The notes beneath the pieces are model-generated. The model was not told the DNA's origin. It did not search any database and worked only from the letters and a program-made list of their open reading frames with translations. This document shows, one piece after another, positions 35,818 through 46,090 of a stretch of 64,000 bases of DNA. Each line of letters opens with the position of its first letter. Position 1 is the stretch's first letter. Made by a program: the position numbers and the translations under genes. Source of the stretch: Enterococcus hirae ATCC 9790 (GTDB taxonomy: Bacteria > Bacillota > Bacilli > Lactobacillales > Enterococcaceae); assembly GCF_000271405.2 (NCBI RefSeq), contig NC_018081.1, positions 358,856 to 422,855 on the forward strand. Reading direction: 5' to 3'.

Positions 35818-36699
35818 TTAGATCATTACAGTGATCGTAGCAGCAGCTAAAATCAAGACTAGTCCAATAACTGTAACAGTCATTTCTTTCTTGGTTTTCT
35901 TTTGTCCTAGGAACCAAATACCAGTCAGTGTCGCTAATACTACGGATGTTTGAGAAAGAATAAACCCTGTTGCTAACCCATTCATATCTGGTTGAGCTGA
36001 AATTAAATAAGTTAAAGCAGCGAAGGCAAAGAAAAATCCTGAAAAAATATGTTTATAAGAGACCACTTCGACAAACGCTGATTTTTCTTTAAAACTTAAA
36101 ACAGCTGAATAAACAACAGCAACGATTACCATACCAATTGCTTGAGGTAAAAAGGCATGCATTCCATCAATTGAAGTTGCTTGAGGAGCTGCGGAATAAG
36201 CCCAGTAGCCGATTTCACCTACTGCTAACAAAAGGACCGCTTTTTTCAATAAGTTACTGCCTTCTGTATTTTTCTTTTCAGTCCAAACAGTCATCCAAGC
36301 ACCTAAAATAATCAAAACTAAAGCAAAGGCACCCAAGACTTTCGCAGTAGCGCCTGGCCAATTTCCTAAAGCAAACACGCCCCACAATGAAGCCCCTAAT
36401 AATTGAAAAGCAGTAGTAATAGGCATTGCACGAGAAGAACCAATCAAGGTAAAGGATTGGAATGTAATGATTTGGGCGATTGCCCAACCAACACCAGATA
36501 AGATTGAAAAAGTCAGGTCAGATCCTGTTGGTAACTCCATTCCTTTATATAAAGCAAAAACAATTGCAAAAATCAATGTTCCTAATGTTGAACCTAAAAT
36601 TTGATTGACCGGACGTCCCCCGATCTTAGATGCGATCGTAGGATATAACCCCCAACCAAGTAGTGGGCCTAAGCCAATTAAAAGCGCGGTAGTATTCAT
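35818..36699 (-). CDS. rbsU: Ribose uptake permease, GRP/RbsU family
   Basis: 293 residues with ten predicted membrane helices, the drug/metabolite-transporter-like GRP (glucose/ribose porter) fold; it starts NTTALLIGLGPLLGWGLYPTI and includes the typical GWAIAQIITFQSF. Its place after rbsK and rbsD shows ribose as the likely substrate, replacing the ABC transporter used in other bacteria. AAGGAGG precedes the start; 23 bases separate it from rbsD. Confidence 0.9.
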   Translation of the reverse strand: MNTTALLIGLGPLLGWGLYPTIASKIGGRPVNQILGSTLGTLIFAIVFALYKGMELPTGSDLTFSILSGVGWAIAQIITFQSFTLIGSSRAMPITTAFQLLGASLWGVFALGNWPGATAKVLGAFALVLIILGAWMTVWTEKKNTEGSNLLKKAVLLLAVGEIGYWAYSAAPQATSIDGMHAFLPQAIGMVIVAVVYSAVLSFKEKSAFVEVVSYKHIFSGFFFAFAALTYLISAQPDMNGLATGFILSQTSVVLATLTGIWFLGQKKTKKEMTVTVIGLVLILAAATITVMI

Positions 36700-36722
36700 G
36701 GTAGACTATTCCTCCTTCTTTT

Positions 36723-37118
36723 TTAAAAAACGACGCCGCTTTCTAAAATAATATTAGCATAAGGTGTCATTTCCCCTGTGCGAATAAACGCATGACACTG
36801 ATTCAAATCAGCTTTCATTTTACTATGAGGGATAAAAGTAATAGGTGTTTCAGGTAGCCGTTGTTGAATTTCCGATAATACTTTAGGGTTTTCTGACTTG
36901 ATTTCTTCAGCTAAATAAATACGTTGAACTTCTAACTCTTCAAGCACATTGTTCAAGACTTCCATAAAGCTTGGAATACCATTATCCACAGCCAAATCGA
37001 TTTTTTCAGTTGTCATCGGCACGGGCATACCTGCATCACCGATACTTAATGTGTCAAAATGTCCCATTTGTGCGATTACACGAGAGATATCTGAATTGAT
37101 TACTTTTGATTTTTTCAT
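36723..37118 (-). CDS. rbsD: D-ribose pyranase
   Basis: 131 residues, full length. It interconverts beta-pyranose and furanose forms of ribose before phosphorylation. The catalytic His20 is in [19 protein letters not shown], and the C-terminal [17 protein letters not shown] is diagnostic. Middle gene of rbsK-rbsD-rbsU, 17 bases after rbsK. Confidence 0.96.
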   Translation of the reverse strand: MKKSKVINSDISRVIAQMGHFDTLSIGDAGMPVPMTTEKIDLAVDNGIPSFMEVLNNVLEELEVQRIYLAEEIKSENPKVLSEIQQRLPETPITFIPHSKMKADLNQCHAFIRTGEMTPYANIILESGVVF

Positions 37119-37135
37119 AATAAAAACGTCCTTTC

Positions 37136-38044
37136 TTAATTCAATTCTTGTTTATATGGAATAGAAGGTTGTGCGCCAAAACGTTGAACAGTCAAAGAAG
37201 AAGCTTTATTTCCATAGGTAATTGCTTCCTCTAAATTACTAAAATCAGTTGCTAACATGCTACTCATCGCACCAATGAATGTATCACCTGCAGCTGTCGT
37301 ATCGACTGCATTCACTTTGAACGCTGGCACGATCCCATTTTTGCTGTTTTTAATCGAGTAAAATGCGCCTTTACTTCCGATCGTGATAATTACAACTTCG
37401 ATTCCTAATTGATGTAAGTGAGCTGCAGCCTGTTTTAAGCTTTCTTCGTCCGTAATCGAAATCCCTGTTAAAATTTCTGTTTCTGTTTCATTAGGAATAA
37501 TCATATCTGTTACTTTCAATAACTCTTCAGGCACATTTTCTAATGCTGGGGCAGGATTCAAAATTGTTTTTACTCCAACCTCTTTTGCTAGGTTAAAAGC
37601 TTCAATCGTACTTTCTACAGCGCTTTCAAACTGTGCAATGATAAAATCACTTTTTTCGATGATCGCTTTGTTTTGTCTAACTTGTTCTGGTGTAAACGCA
37701 TTGTTCGCTCCGGCATGGATCATAATACTATTTTCCCCAGCATCATCAACAATGATGTAAGCTTGACCAGTCGCTTGGTTTTCAAGAGTTGCTACACCTT
37801 GTAAATTGATTTCTTCTTGTTCTAAAAGCTCAGCCATTGTTTTGCCAGCTTCATCGGTACCAATCGCTCCAATAAAATGAGTAGTAGCTTCTGAACGTCT
37901 TGCAGCAACTGCTTGGTTTGCTCCTTTTCCTCCGCCAGCTGAAAATGTTTCTTTCGTGTGGATCGTTTCTCCTGGCTTAGGCATATGTTTGACTCGGATG
38001 GTCCGATCTAAATTAATGCTACCGATAACTGTTACAGTGTTCAT
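37136..38044 (-). CDS. rbsK: Ribokinase
   Basis: 302 residues, PfkB family. It phosphorylates ribose to ribose-5-phosphate. Sugar-binding GGGKGANQA at 37-45, ATP/anion-hole motif TTAAGDTF with catalytic Asp254 are present. First gene of the ribose operon; a palindromic LacI-type operator and a consensus promoter lie upstream. Confidence 0.96.
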   Translation of the reverse strand: MNTVTVIGSINLDRTIRVKHMPKPGETIHTKETFSAGGGKGANQAVAARRSEATTHFIGAIGTDEAGKTMAELLEQEEINLQGVATLENQATGQAYIIVDDAGENSIMIHAGANNAFTPEQVRQNKAIIEKSDFIIAQFESAVESTIEAFNLAKEVGVKTILNPAPALENVPEELLKVTDMIIPNETETEILTGISITDEESLKQAAAHLHQLGIEVVIITIGSKGAFYSIKNSKNGIVPAFKVNAVDTTAAGDTFIGAMSSMLATDFSNLEEAITYGNKASSLTVQRFGAQPSIPYKQELN

Positions 38045-38098
38045 TCCTTCATCACTCCATATTACATATTAATTGAATCAAACGCCATTCATCAATAA

Positions 38099-38112
38099 TT
38101 AAAACGTTTTAA
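38099..38112. promoter_or_regulatory. Operator palindrome of the rbs operon (LacI/RbsR type)
   Basis: TTAAAACGTTTTAA is a perfect 14-bp palindrome with the central CG of LacI-family operators, placed just downstream of the -10 so that binding would block initiation. No rbsR lies in the operon. Confidence 0.65.
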
Positions 38113-38124
38113 CTCTACACCGAA

Positions 38125-38153
38125 AATATACCACAGATTGAAAGCTATTTCAA
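38125..38153 (-). promoter_or_regulatory. Promoter of rbsKDU
   Basis: TTGAAA (38148-38153), a 17-base spacer, TATATT (38125-38130) on the minus strand. Confidence 0.75.
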
Positions 38154-38216
38154 GAACCTATTTTTCCTAATTTTTTATTAGCAATCAGCAGCTTCATTTT
38201 TACCAGCATTCTAAAA

Positions 38217-38302
38217 CAAAAAAGCTGAACACTTGTGCTGACTTGCTTCAGTTAGATCTTGGTCTAACTTAAGACATTCACAACACAAGGCTCAGTTTTT
38301 TT
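38217..38302 (-). terminator. Complex terminator of manA
   Basis: Outer arms (AAAGCTGAACACTTGTG with CACAAGGCTCAGTTTTT, several mismatches) enclose a perfect inner hairpin AGTTAGA...TCTAACT (about 38250-38269). Ts follow on the minus strand. Confidence 0.65.
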
Positions 38303-38365
38303 ATTTCACAACACTAATCAGAAAAAATAACCATCTGCAAAGTTAACTAATAAATCACTGATTCT

Positions 38366-39325
38366 TTATTTCGATGCTTTACCTGGTTCAGAGGCAATGA
38401 TTGATAACTCTCCTTGAACCGTCCATTCTGTCACATCATTTGGTAAAATAAAACTTGCCCCTTTAGTTAATGGGTAAATTTTTTCATTAACAACTAACTC
38501 TCCTGCCCCATCGATTACTGTCGCTAATGTATAAGGTGCTTGTTTTTTAAATGATGTGATTCCTTTGATATCCCATTCATAAACATTAAAAAACTCGGTC
38601 TCTAAATACGTAACGATCGAAGAATTCCCTTTACGTACTTCTTTCATTTGAATCTGTGGCGTAATAGCTGGAACAGTTGTCACATCAATTGATTGTTGGA
38701 TATGCAATTCACGCGTATTGCCATTTGCATCTTTACGGTCATAATCATATACACGATAAGTCGTGTCCGAGCTTTGTTGCGTTTCTAAAATCATGATCCC
38801 TTTACCAATTGCATGGATCGTTCCACTAGGGACATAGAAAAAGTCGCCTTTTTTAACTGGGACTTTTTTCAATAAGTCATCCCAACGACCCTCTTGGATC
38901 ATCTCAGCAAGTTCTTCTCTTGTTTTTGCATGATGGCCATAAATGATTTCTGCTCCAGGTTCAGCATCAATGATATACCAACATTCTGTTTTTCCTAACT
39001 CACCTTCGTGCTTCATTCCATAAGCATCATCTGGATGGACTTGTACTGATAATTCATCTTCTGCATCTAAGATTTTAATTAATAATGGAAAGACAAGCTC
39101 AGTTGGGTTGCCAAACAATTCCTTGTGGTTTTGCCATAACTCGTCTAATTTTTGTCCTTGGTATTCACCGTTTTCAACGACACTTACACCATGTGGATGT
39201 GCGCTGATCGCCCAATCTTCACCGATTTTATCATTAGGTATATCAAATCCAAATACTGATCTTAAACGGCTGCCTCCCCAAATCTTTTCTTGAAAAACTG
39301 GTTTTAAAAACATAGGTTCTTGCAT
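38366..39325 (-). CDS. manA: Mannose-6-phosphate isomerase, class I
   Basis: 319 residues, the short Firmicute form. It interconverts mannose-6-phosphate and fructose-6-phosphate. Zinc ligands are Gln95 and His97 in VQVHPDD, Glu114 in GKTECWY and His171 in SGTIHAIGKG. Start MQEPMFLKPVFQEKIWGG is standard. It is followed by its own terminator and is not in an operon with a mannose PTS here. Confidence 0.96.
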   Translation of the reverse strand: MQEPMFLKPVFQEKIWGGSRLRSVFGFDIPNDKIGEDWAISAHPHGVSVVENGEYQGQKLDELWQNHKELFGNPTELVFPLLIKILDAEDELSVQVHPDDAYGMKHEGELGKTECWYIIDAEPGAEIIYGHHAKTREELAEMIQEGRWDDLLKKVPVKKGDFFYVPSGTIHAIGKGIMILETQQSSDTTYRVYDYDRKDANGNTRELHIQQSIDVTTVPAITPQIQMKEVRKGNSSIVTYLETEFFNVYEWDIKGITSFKKQAPYTLATVIDGAGELVVNEKIYPLTKGASFILPNDVTEWTVQGELSIIASEPGKASK

Positions 39326-39363
39326 AGTTCAAACTCCTCTCAATGTTCATAGTTATTATAGCA

Positions 39364-40389
39364 TCATTTTTTTAATAACGCTTTCTCTTTCAAAAATTTT
39401 TCAACAATTTCATCACGACAACGAATATAAGCTTCACGATGATCCGTTGGATGGATACGGTTTGATAAGAAAATAAATGCTTCTTGTTCAATAATGTCAA
39501 TTAGTAAGAACGTGCCCGTATAACCAGTATGAAAAAGAATTGGTTGCTGTTGTTCTAATCCTTTTTTTAAATCCCATCCTAAGGAACGATTGCCTTTTTT
39601 CGTTGGCGTATGATCTTGTAAAAGCGAGCGAATCGTTTGTTCTTCTAAAAAACGCCCATTTTCAGCTTTCCCTAAATTCAAATACATTTTTACAAAGGTA
39701 ATACTGTCCTCTAAATCAAGAAACAACCCAGCATTTCCTGCATGCTCAGCGAGTACTCTCGCTTTAGGATCATGTGTAACTCCCCGCAAAACCTCACCTG
39801 AAGCGAGTTGTTGTGTGGGAACAATTCTTTTAGAAGGATAAGGTAAAAACGTACTGTGCATCATCCCTAAAGGCGCTAATACTTGTTCTTCAAATAATTC
39901 TGTGGCTGGCTCTTGGAAAATCTCTTCAAGCATCAATCCTAATAAAATCGTGCCTGCATCTGTATATTTCACTAATTTCCCTAACTGATCACCAGGTTGA
40001 AGCTTTAAATAGGCTTCGATCAGCTGTTCTTGAGAGAGTTGATCTCGATTAGGAATCCAAGTTTCAATATTTGATGTATGAGTCAGTAAATGTCGTATCG
40101 TGATTGTTTCATTTTCAAAAGCCGGTAAATAATGGTGTAACGGTTTGTCTAAGTCGACTTTACCATCTTCCCACAAGCGTAACACTAGACTGGTGGTAGC
40201 GATCACTTTTGTTAAAGAAGCCACATCAAATAATAGATCTGCTGTCATTGGTTGGGTTTCAGGTACGATCTGTGCATGACCTGCTGAAAAAGTTTCAACA
40301 TGCTTATGCTTAATAAACGCACCAACAACACCAGGATAATGACCTTCTTCAAGTTTATTTAAAATCAACTGTTTCGTTTCTGGGTACAT
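39364..40389 (-). CDS. Serine hydrolase, beta-lactamase/PBP4-like (class C fold)
   Basis: 341 residues from the ATG at 40389, where AGAAGGAG is well placed; the longer start lacks one. Catalytic SxxK is SLTK (58-61), a Tyr motif near YTDAG, and the third motif HTGYTG near the C-terminus. There is no signal peptide, so it is probably a cytosolic esterase or peptidase and not a resistance beta-lactamase. The 38-base gap to manA suggests cotranscription. Confidence 0.87.
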   Translation of the reverse strand: MYPETKQLILNKLEEGHYPGVVGAFIKHKHVETFSAGHAQIVPETQPMTADLLFDVASLTKVIATTSLVLRLWEDGKVDLDKPLHHYLPAFENETITIRHLLTHTSNIETWIPNRDQLSQEQLIEAYLKLQPGDQLGKLVKYTDAGTILLGLMLEEIFQEPATELFEEQVLAPLGMMHSTFLPYPSKRIVPTQQLASGEVLRGVTHDPKARVLAEHAGNAGLFLDLEDSITFVKMYLNLGKAENGRFLEEQTIRSLLQDHTPTKKGNRSLGWDLKKGLEQQQPILFHTGYTGTFLLIDIIEQEAFIFLSNRIHPTDHREAYIRCRDEIVEKFLKEKALLKK

Positions 40390-40675
40390 TTTATTCTCCT
40401 TCTCTGTCGAAGAAATCAATTTTTGTTCATCATGCTAAGTCAAATCATATAGCTTTCTCCTAGAGGATGCAAGTAGATAAAGGTCGTGAAAACATCGGGT
40501 AGCTCCGATGACAATAAAAAATTTTTTAAATCAACTTTTCTTCCATCATCTTATATCTTAGAGAAACTTCTTTAGTTGAAGAGTTGTTTCTGGTATCTCT
40601 TTATATATTGAACAAAAAATCAGCTTTCGATTTCCGTTGTTGCTTGTGATGCGCTTTGCCAACAATGAACAAAAG
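40390..40675. other. Intergenic region
   Basis: No coding frame with a ribosome-binding site. CATCGG...CCGATG near 40493-40510 is a small hairpin; nothing else seen. Confidence 0.35.
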
Positions 40676-40710
40676 CAAAAGCCCCTAAACATCAAATCGT
40701 TAGGAGCTAT
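40676..40710 (-). terminator. Terminator of the VOC/CppA-like gene
   Basis: GCCCCTAA and TTAGGAGC pair around an eleven-base loop; on the minus strand TTTTGCTTTTG follows. Confidence 0.75.
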
Positions 40711-40739
40711 TTCTACCTATTCAATTATTTGTCTTCGCT

Positions 40740-41588
40740 TTATTTTTTGGCTTTTTTTGTATCGATCACAAACCACCATTCGATACCAATCGCATCATAA
40801 ATTGTTAACACAGTATGTCTTTGATCGATAAAGAAGTCAACTGCAGTTTCATTTAAATGCTGAATCAACTGTTCCATGCTTTCTTGATCAATCACGAATT
40901 TCAAGAAATCTAAACCTAATACTTCATGAGTCGGCAATGCTAATGCCTCACTATTTGCTTCTGAGATTCCTACATGGAAGTTCCCTTCATTTAAAACATG
41001 TAATCCGTTCTTTTCTTCCCGAACTTTTAGTCCCAGTAAATCACTTAAAAAACGGCGTTCTTCTTCGCTATCAAAAACGTTTAAATGGATTTTTTCAAAG
41101 TAAGAATTAGCGGATAATTTTTTGTAACGCTCTTCTGACTTACGTAATAATGACTCTTGATCCATTGCTTCTGGTTGATTTCGTTCTTGAACATTGTCCT
41201 CTTCGTGATAAATTTCTAATTCGTTACCTTCTGGATCCTTAAGTAAGATCCCCATGCGCCCTTGATCTTCTAACGCATCTTCAATTGGATAGTTTGTTTT
41301 ACGGATACGGGAAAGGATATCAGCCATTTCTGCTACCGTTGGAATAATCAATGAAAAACGTTTCAGTTTTTTGATTTCCCCAATGTAATCATGCGCTCTA
41401 GGACTTTCTTCTAGCAATAGCATCTCACTATTTTGCTCTTGTGTCCCTAAAATAGCTAATTCATTTTCTTCCCGTTTCAAATCAAAACCGATCGTATTTT
41501 TGTAAAAATCAATCATTTTATCTCTATCTTTAACCCGGATTGCTACACTTTTTAGGTAAGTAGTAGACCCCAATTTAAATTCTTTCAT
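40740..41588 (-). CDS. VOC-fold protein (CppA-like / ring-cleaving dioxygenase-like)
   Basis: 282 residues, two glyoxalase-fold halves. The N-terminal half (SVAIRVKDRDKMIDFYKNT, then MLLLEESPRAHDY) resembles the CppA_N family of streptococci and enterococci. The C-terminal half (YFEKIHLNVFDSEEERRFL) is a second VOC module. The metal ligands of true dioxygenases are not obvious, so an enzymatic role is uncertain; CppA proteins were described as C3-degrading in streptococci. Single gene with its own terminator. Confidence 0.72.
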   Translation of the reverse strand: MKEFKLGSTTYLKSVAIRVKDRDKMIDFYKNTIGFDLKREENELAILGTQEQNSEMLLLEESPRAHDYIGEIKKLKRFSLIIPTVAEMADILSRIRKTNYPIEDALEDQGRMGILLKDPEGNELEIYHEEDNVQERNQPEAMDQESLLRKSEERYKKLSANSYFEKIHLNVFDSEEERRFLSDLLGLKVREEKNGLHVLNEGNFHVGISEANSEALALPTHEVLGLDFLKFVIDQESMEQLIQHLNETAVDFFIDQRHTVLTIYDAIGIEWWFVIDTKKAKK

Positions 41589-41740
41589 TTTTCTTGCTCC
41601 CCTCTACGTCCAGCTTTATTTTAACGATGCTTCACATTTCTTTCAAGCAATAAATGGGTTTTTATTAAAAAAATGTGAGAATTTTCGCATTTTCCACGCA
41701 ATACTGCAATTATTTTTAAATAACATTCATTATAATAAAT

Positions 41741-41781
41741 AAAACGCATGGAACGCTTCAGATGCTCTTTCCATGCGTTTT
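41741..41781 (-). terminator. Terminator of the ABC exporter operon
   Basis: AAAACGCATGGAA (41741-41753) pairs with TTCCATGCGTTTT (41769-41781) perfectly, 16 bases past the stop. Confidence 0.85.
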
Positions 41782-41796
41782 ACTATTAATGAATTG

Positions 41797-43686
41797 TTAA
41801 GAAACAGCTTCTTCGGAAAACTGGCTATTATATAAATCAGCATAAAATCCATCTTTTTCCATCAATTGATCATGATTTCCCGTTTCAACAATTGAACCAT
41901 GGTTCATGACAATAATGTTATCAGCATCTCGAATGGTTGACAGACGGTGAGCTACTACAAAGCTTGTTCGATTTTCTAATAAACGATTCATCGCTTTTTG
42001 GATCAAAATCTCTGTCCGAGTATCCACACTAGAAGTTGCTTCATCAAGTATCAATACATCCGGATTAGCTAAAAATGCCCGAGCAATCGTGATTAACTGT
42101 CGTTGCCCTTGGGAGATGTTGCTGGCATCTTCATTTAATACCGTTTGATAACCTTCAGGCAGTTTGCGAACAAAGTCATCAACATGGGCAGCTTTGGCTG
42201 CTTCAATCACTTGTTCGTCAGTTGCATCATCGTTTCCGTATTTGATATTGTCGTAGATGCTACCTGTAAATAGCCATGTATCTTGCAGAACCATTGAAAA
42301 TTGAGCACGTAAGTTATCTCGAGATAAATCTCTCGTATCTACCCCGTCATAACGGATACTTCCGCCAGAAACATCATAGAAACGTTCTAACAAGTTGATC
42401 AAGGTCGTTTTACCAGCACCAGTTGGACCAACAATTGCCACCATTTCTCCAGGTTTCACATCCAGATTAAAATCTGTCATCAATAGTTGATCTTTGGTAT
42501 AACCGAATTGAACATTTTCAAAACGAACTTTATATGGTGTGTTCTCTTCAACAGGTAACCCAGATTTTTTATCAGACATTTCCTCTTCATCCAGCACTTC
42601 AAAAACCCGTTCCGCAGATGCAACAGTTGACTGGATCGTATTCATTAAACTTGCAAGTTGAGTAATCGGCTGTGAGAATTGTGTCGTATATTGTAAGAAC
42701 GCTTGAACGTCCCCAAGTGTCATATTCCCATTTGCAACTTTGACCCCACCTAATACAGCAACAAATACATAGCCAAGATTTTTAACGAAGTTCATCAAAG
42801 GCATAATGATGGCAGAGATAAACTGCGCTTTCCACCCAGCAGCATATAACTTGTCGTTTTCTTCTTCAAAAACTTCTTGGTCTTTGGCTGTATGATTGAA
42901 AGTTTTGACGATCGTATGACCACCATAGGTTTCTTCTACTTGGTTGTTTAAGAGACCTAAACTTTTTTGTTGATCTGCAAAAAAGACTTGGGATTTTGGT
43001 GCAATGATCATCACGACGATCAAACTCAATGGAATCATCAGTAAAGCCACTAACGTCAATTGCCAACTAATAGAAAGCATCATAACGATGACACCGATCA
43101 AAGTAACTGCACTTGTTACAAACTGTGTTAAGTTTTGTTGAAGGGTACTGGCAATATTATCCATATCATTGATTGCACGAGACATGATGTCTCCATTTGT
43201 ATGTGTATCATAATAAGAAATCGGTACTCGATTCATTTTTGCTTCTAGATCATGACGTAACTCATAAACTGTTCGTTGTGATACTCGTGTCATAATAAAT
43301 TGTTGCAAGAAATTGAATACTGCAGAAATCAAATACATCACAATAACCGTGGCGATGATTTGAGCAATTTTATCAAAATCAATTGGGAATTTAGAAATTT
43401 GTTGCCCCGCTTGCATTTGTTTTGCACCAGCCATCACCCCATTAAAAATCTCAGTAGTTGCTCTCCCTAATACTTTTGGTGTTTGGATCTGGAAAATGAC
43501 TGCTGCGATCGCTAATACAAATACAGCAATGATCGCAACCGAGCGTTTTGACATATAGCCAAATAAACGTTTCACTGTGCCCCAAAAATTCTTTGGTTTT
43601 TCTCCTTTTGCCCCAATGTTTCGACCGGGTCCGTGACCGCCGCCAGGCATTGGTCGTTGAGAAGGTTTGGTCGTTCCTTTACTCAT
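41797..43686 (-). CDS. Heterodimeric multidrug ABC exporter subunit, catalytic half
   Basis: 629 residues: a glycine-rich N-terminal extension, six membrane helices (about 48-355) and a nucleotide-binding domain. Walker A GPTGAGKTT (420-428), Walker B ending with catalytic Glu549 (LILDEATSS), but the signature is ISQGQ (525-528) instead of SGGQ. Paired with the 575-residue subunit, whose Walker B Glu is Asp, this makes one canonical and one degenerate ATP site, as in LmrCD, EfrCD and TM287/288. Exports drugs or lipids. The start overlaps the stop of its partner by four bases. Confidence 0.92.
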   Translation of the reverse strand: MSKGTTKPSQRPMPGGGHGPGRNIGAKGEKPKNFWGTVKRLFGYMSKRSVAIIAVFVLAIAAVIFQIQTPKVLGRATTEIFNGVMAGAKQMQAGQQISKFPIDFDKIAQIIATVIVMYLISAVFNFLQQFIMTRVSQRTVYELRHDLEAKMNRVPISYYDTHTNGDIMSRAINDMDNIASTLQQNLTQFVTSAVTLIGVIVMMLSISWQLTLVALLMIPLSLIVVMIIAPKSQVFFADQQKSLGLLNNQVEETYGGHTIVKTFNHTAKDQEVFEEENDKLYAAGWKAQFISAIIMPLMNFVKNLGYVFVAVLGGVKVANGNMTLGDVQAFLQYTTQFSQPITQLASLMNTIQSTVASAERVFEVLDEEEMSDKKSGLPVEENTPYKVRFENVQFGYTKDQLLMTDFNLDVKPGEMVAIVGPTGAGKTTLINLLERFYDVSGGSIRYDGVDTRDLSRDNLRAQFSMVLQDTWLFTGSIYDNIKYGNDDATDEQVIEAAKAAHVDDFVRKLPEGYQTVLNEDASNISQGQRQLITIARAFLANPDVLILDEATSSVDTRTEILIQKAMNRLLENRTSFVVAHRLSTIRDADNIIVMNHGSIVETGNHDQLMEKDGFYADLYNSQFSEEAVS

Positions 43687-45410
43687 GCTAGATCCTCCTC
43701 TCTTAATTGTGAATGAACGATTTCCTGATAGGTTTCATTCGTTTTAAGAAGTTCATCGTGTGTGCCTTTTCCAACTAGTTTTCCTTTATCAAGGACTAAG
43801 ATCATATCCGCATCCATTACTGTACTTACTCGTTGTGCAACTAAAACCGTAATACTTTCTTTCATATTTTGTTTTAAAGCTTGACGTAATTTTGCATCTG
43901 TTTTAAAGTCCAAAGCCGAGAAAGAATCATCAAATACATAAATGTCAGCTGGTTTGACTAATGCTCGAGCAATCGCCAAACGTTGTCTTTGCCCACCAGA
44001 AAAATTTCCTCCGCCTTGTTCAACATGACTGTCTAAGCCCTCTTCCATTTCTGAAACGAAGTCTTTGGCTTGGGCGATTTCTAACGCTTTCCAAATCATT
44101 TCATCAGTAGCATCTGCTTTGCCGTACTGCATGTTTTCTCTGATCGTGCCAGAGAACAACATGGCTTTTTGTGGAACAAAGCCCATCAATTCACGCAAAT
44201 TATACTGAGTCATATCGGTAATACTTACACCATCAATCTTGATTGTTCCTGATTCGACATCGTATAGTCGTGGGATAAGATTGACTAAAGTAGATTTACC
44301 CGAACCAGTTCCACCAATAATCGCAACAGTTTCGCCTGATTTTGCTGAAAAGTCAATATCTTCTAACGCCAGTTTCTCAGCTCCATGGTACCGGTAGTTG
44401 ACATGTTCAAATGAGATTGTGGCAGCTTTACCTGCAGGAGTCACCTCAGTTGGGTTCTCAGGATCTGAGATACCTACTTTTTCATCTAATACTTCATTGA
44501 TCCGATCAGCAGAAGCTTGCGCTCGAGGGACCATGATAAAAATAGCTGAAAGCATCATAAAGCTAATTAAAATTTGCATAGCATACGTCATAAATGCAAT
44601 TAGGTTTCCGACTTCTAACGTCATATCTGCTATGTAGTGTCCACCAAACCAAGTAATTGCTACGTTTGTTCCACTCATAATCAAAGTCATCATCGGCATC
44701 ATCAATGCAACGATCGTGTTGACTTTAATTGCTGTATTTGTATAATCTTTGTTTGCTAAATCAAATCGATTTTCTTCAAAACGTGTCTTATCAAACGCTC
44801 GGATTACCCTTACCCCTGTTAATCCTTCACGAAACACTAGGTTCAAACGGTCTGTCTTCTTTTGCATGCTCTTGAATAGTGGTACCGCAAAAAACATGAT
44901 TCCGCCGATCACCACTAGCATGATTGGAATAACTACTAAAAAAATTTTGGTTAATTGATGATCTTTTTGATAAGCAAGAAAACTTGCGCCAACCAATGTG
45001 ATCGGTGCATTGATCATCATTCTTAAAAACATTTGCGTAACCATCTGGATTTGTGTCACGTCATTAGTTGTACGGGTAATCAAGGATGCTGTACCATATT
45101 TGTCAAATGCATCTTTTGTTAAACTTTCAGATTTTTTATAAACATCGGTACGTAATTGCTTTCCTAATTTTTGTGACTCACGTGTAGCAAAAAAGGTATT
45201 TGCGATCGCTGCGATGATACTAATCAAAGAAAAACCGATCATAACAAAACCTGTTTGCCAAATATAATCAACATCACCTCGTGCTACACCTTTATCAATG
45301 ATATTTGATGTGAGCGTCGGCAAATAAAGATCTGATAAAACTTGGATAACCATGAACAACGTGGCTGCAATAGCTGAAGTCAGTGAAATCCGTTTGACGA
45401 TTTTTAGCAT
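43683..45410 (-). CDS. Heterodimeric multidrug ABC exporter subunit, degenerate-site half
   Basis: 575 residues: six membrane helices and a nucleotide-binding domain with Walker A GGTGSGKST (366-374), canonical signature SGGQ (471-474) and Walker B VFDDSFSALD, where Asp495 replaces the catalytic Glu. It is therefore the non-hydrolysing half of the exporter. It lies 15 bases after the TetR gene and is coupled to the second subunit, giving a tetR-ABC-ABC operon. Confidence 0.92.
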   Translation of the reverse strand: MLKIVKRISLTSAIAATLFMVIQVLSDLYLPTLTSNIIDKGVARGDVDYIWQTGFVMIGFSLISIIAAIANTFFATRESQKLGKQLRTDVYKKSESLTKDAFDKYGTASLITRTTNDVTQIQMVTQMFLRMMINAPITLVGASFLAYQKDHQLTKIFLVVIPIMLVVIGGIMFFAVPLFKSMQKKTDRLNLVFREGLTGVRVIRAFDKTRFEENRFDLANKDYTNTAIKVNTIVALMMPMMTLIMSGTNVAITWFGGHYIADMTLEVGNLIAFMTYAMQILISFMMLSAIFIMVPRAQASADRINEVLDEKVGISDPENPTEVTPAGKAATISFEHVNYRYHGAEKLALEDIDFSAKSGETVAIIGGTGSGKSTLVNLIPRLYDVESGTIKIDGVSITDMTQYNLRELMGFVPQKAMLFSGTIRENMQYGKADATDEMIWKALEIAQAKDFVSEMEEGLDSHVEQGGGNFSGGQRQRLAIARALVKPADIYVFDDSFSALDFKTDAKLRQALKQNMKESITVLVAQRVSTVMDADMILVLDKGKLVGKGTHDELLKTNETYQEIVHSQLREEDLA

Positions 45411-45425
45411 GTAATTCCCCTCTTT

Positions 45426-46070
45426 CTATTGATATACGCCGTCTTTCAACCATGATAGTTTTAATTTAAATTCTTTAATGGCATGATCCACGGAGTAATT
45501 TTCGTTTTTTGAAAATGATTTATAGGCATGAGCAATCGTAGTAAAGACGATATTCATGATCAATTGGATCAGTAGTTCCAGTTCATGATCATCGTTTACT
45601 TTCAGTATCGTTCGATCAATCAATCCAATTAATTCTTTCGCCTCTTTTTGATGCTTTTCATGTGAATGACGCTGATCATCTTTTGTATGTGGCACGACTT
45701 TACGAGAAGCACGATAGTCCAAGTTCATGAAAAGATTACGATAAAAAGAAGCATTTTCCCCGACTAAAATCTCCCGAATGATTTTAGTAAAATAAAGCTC
45801 GAATCCTTCGAATAAATCCCCATCGACATCTTTTATCAGTTGGAACATATCTTTTGAACTATCACGTCGAACAGTTTCAAAATAATAATAGTAAAGATCC
45901 TCTTTGTCTTCAAAATACTGATAAAAACTACCTCTAGGGATTTCTGCGATTTTCACGATATTTGCGATGGAAGCATCTTTTAATGGTACTCTGGAAAATT
46001 CAATCCTAGCTGCTTCTAATAAACGTTTCTGCTTTTCCTCTGGTAGATGAAAAAAAGTTTTCGTAGGCAT
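45426..46070 (-). CDS. TetR-family repressor of the exporter operon
   Basis: 214 residues. N-terminal HTH (about 28-58: ASIANIVKIAEIPRGSFYQYF) and a helical ligand-binding domain. First gene of the operon with the two ABC subunits. Two adjacent palindromes over the transcription start suggest autorepression relieved by an exporter substrate. AAGGAGG precedes the start. Confidence 0.9.
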   Translation of the reverse strand: MPTKTFFHLPEEKQKRLLEAARIEFSRVPLKDASIANIVKIAEIPRGSFYQYFEDKEDLYYYYFETVRRDSSKDMFQLIKDVDGDLFEGFELYFTKIIREILVGENASFYRNLFMNLDYRASRKVVPHTKDDQRHSHEKHQKEAKELIGLIDRTILKVNDDHELELLIQLIMNIVFTTIAHAYKSFSKNENYSVDHAIKEFKLKLSWLKDGVYQ

Positions 46071-46090
46071 CTTTTTCCTCCTTCCTAAAA

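Noticed and set aside
39364..40389. Beta-lactam resistance gene
   Set aside because: SxxK and HTG motifs are present, but there is no signal peptide and the family is mostly esterases and peptidases.
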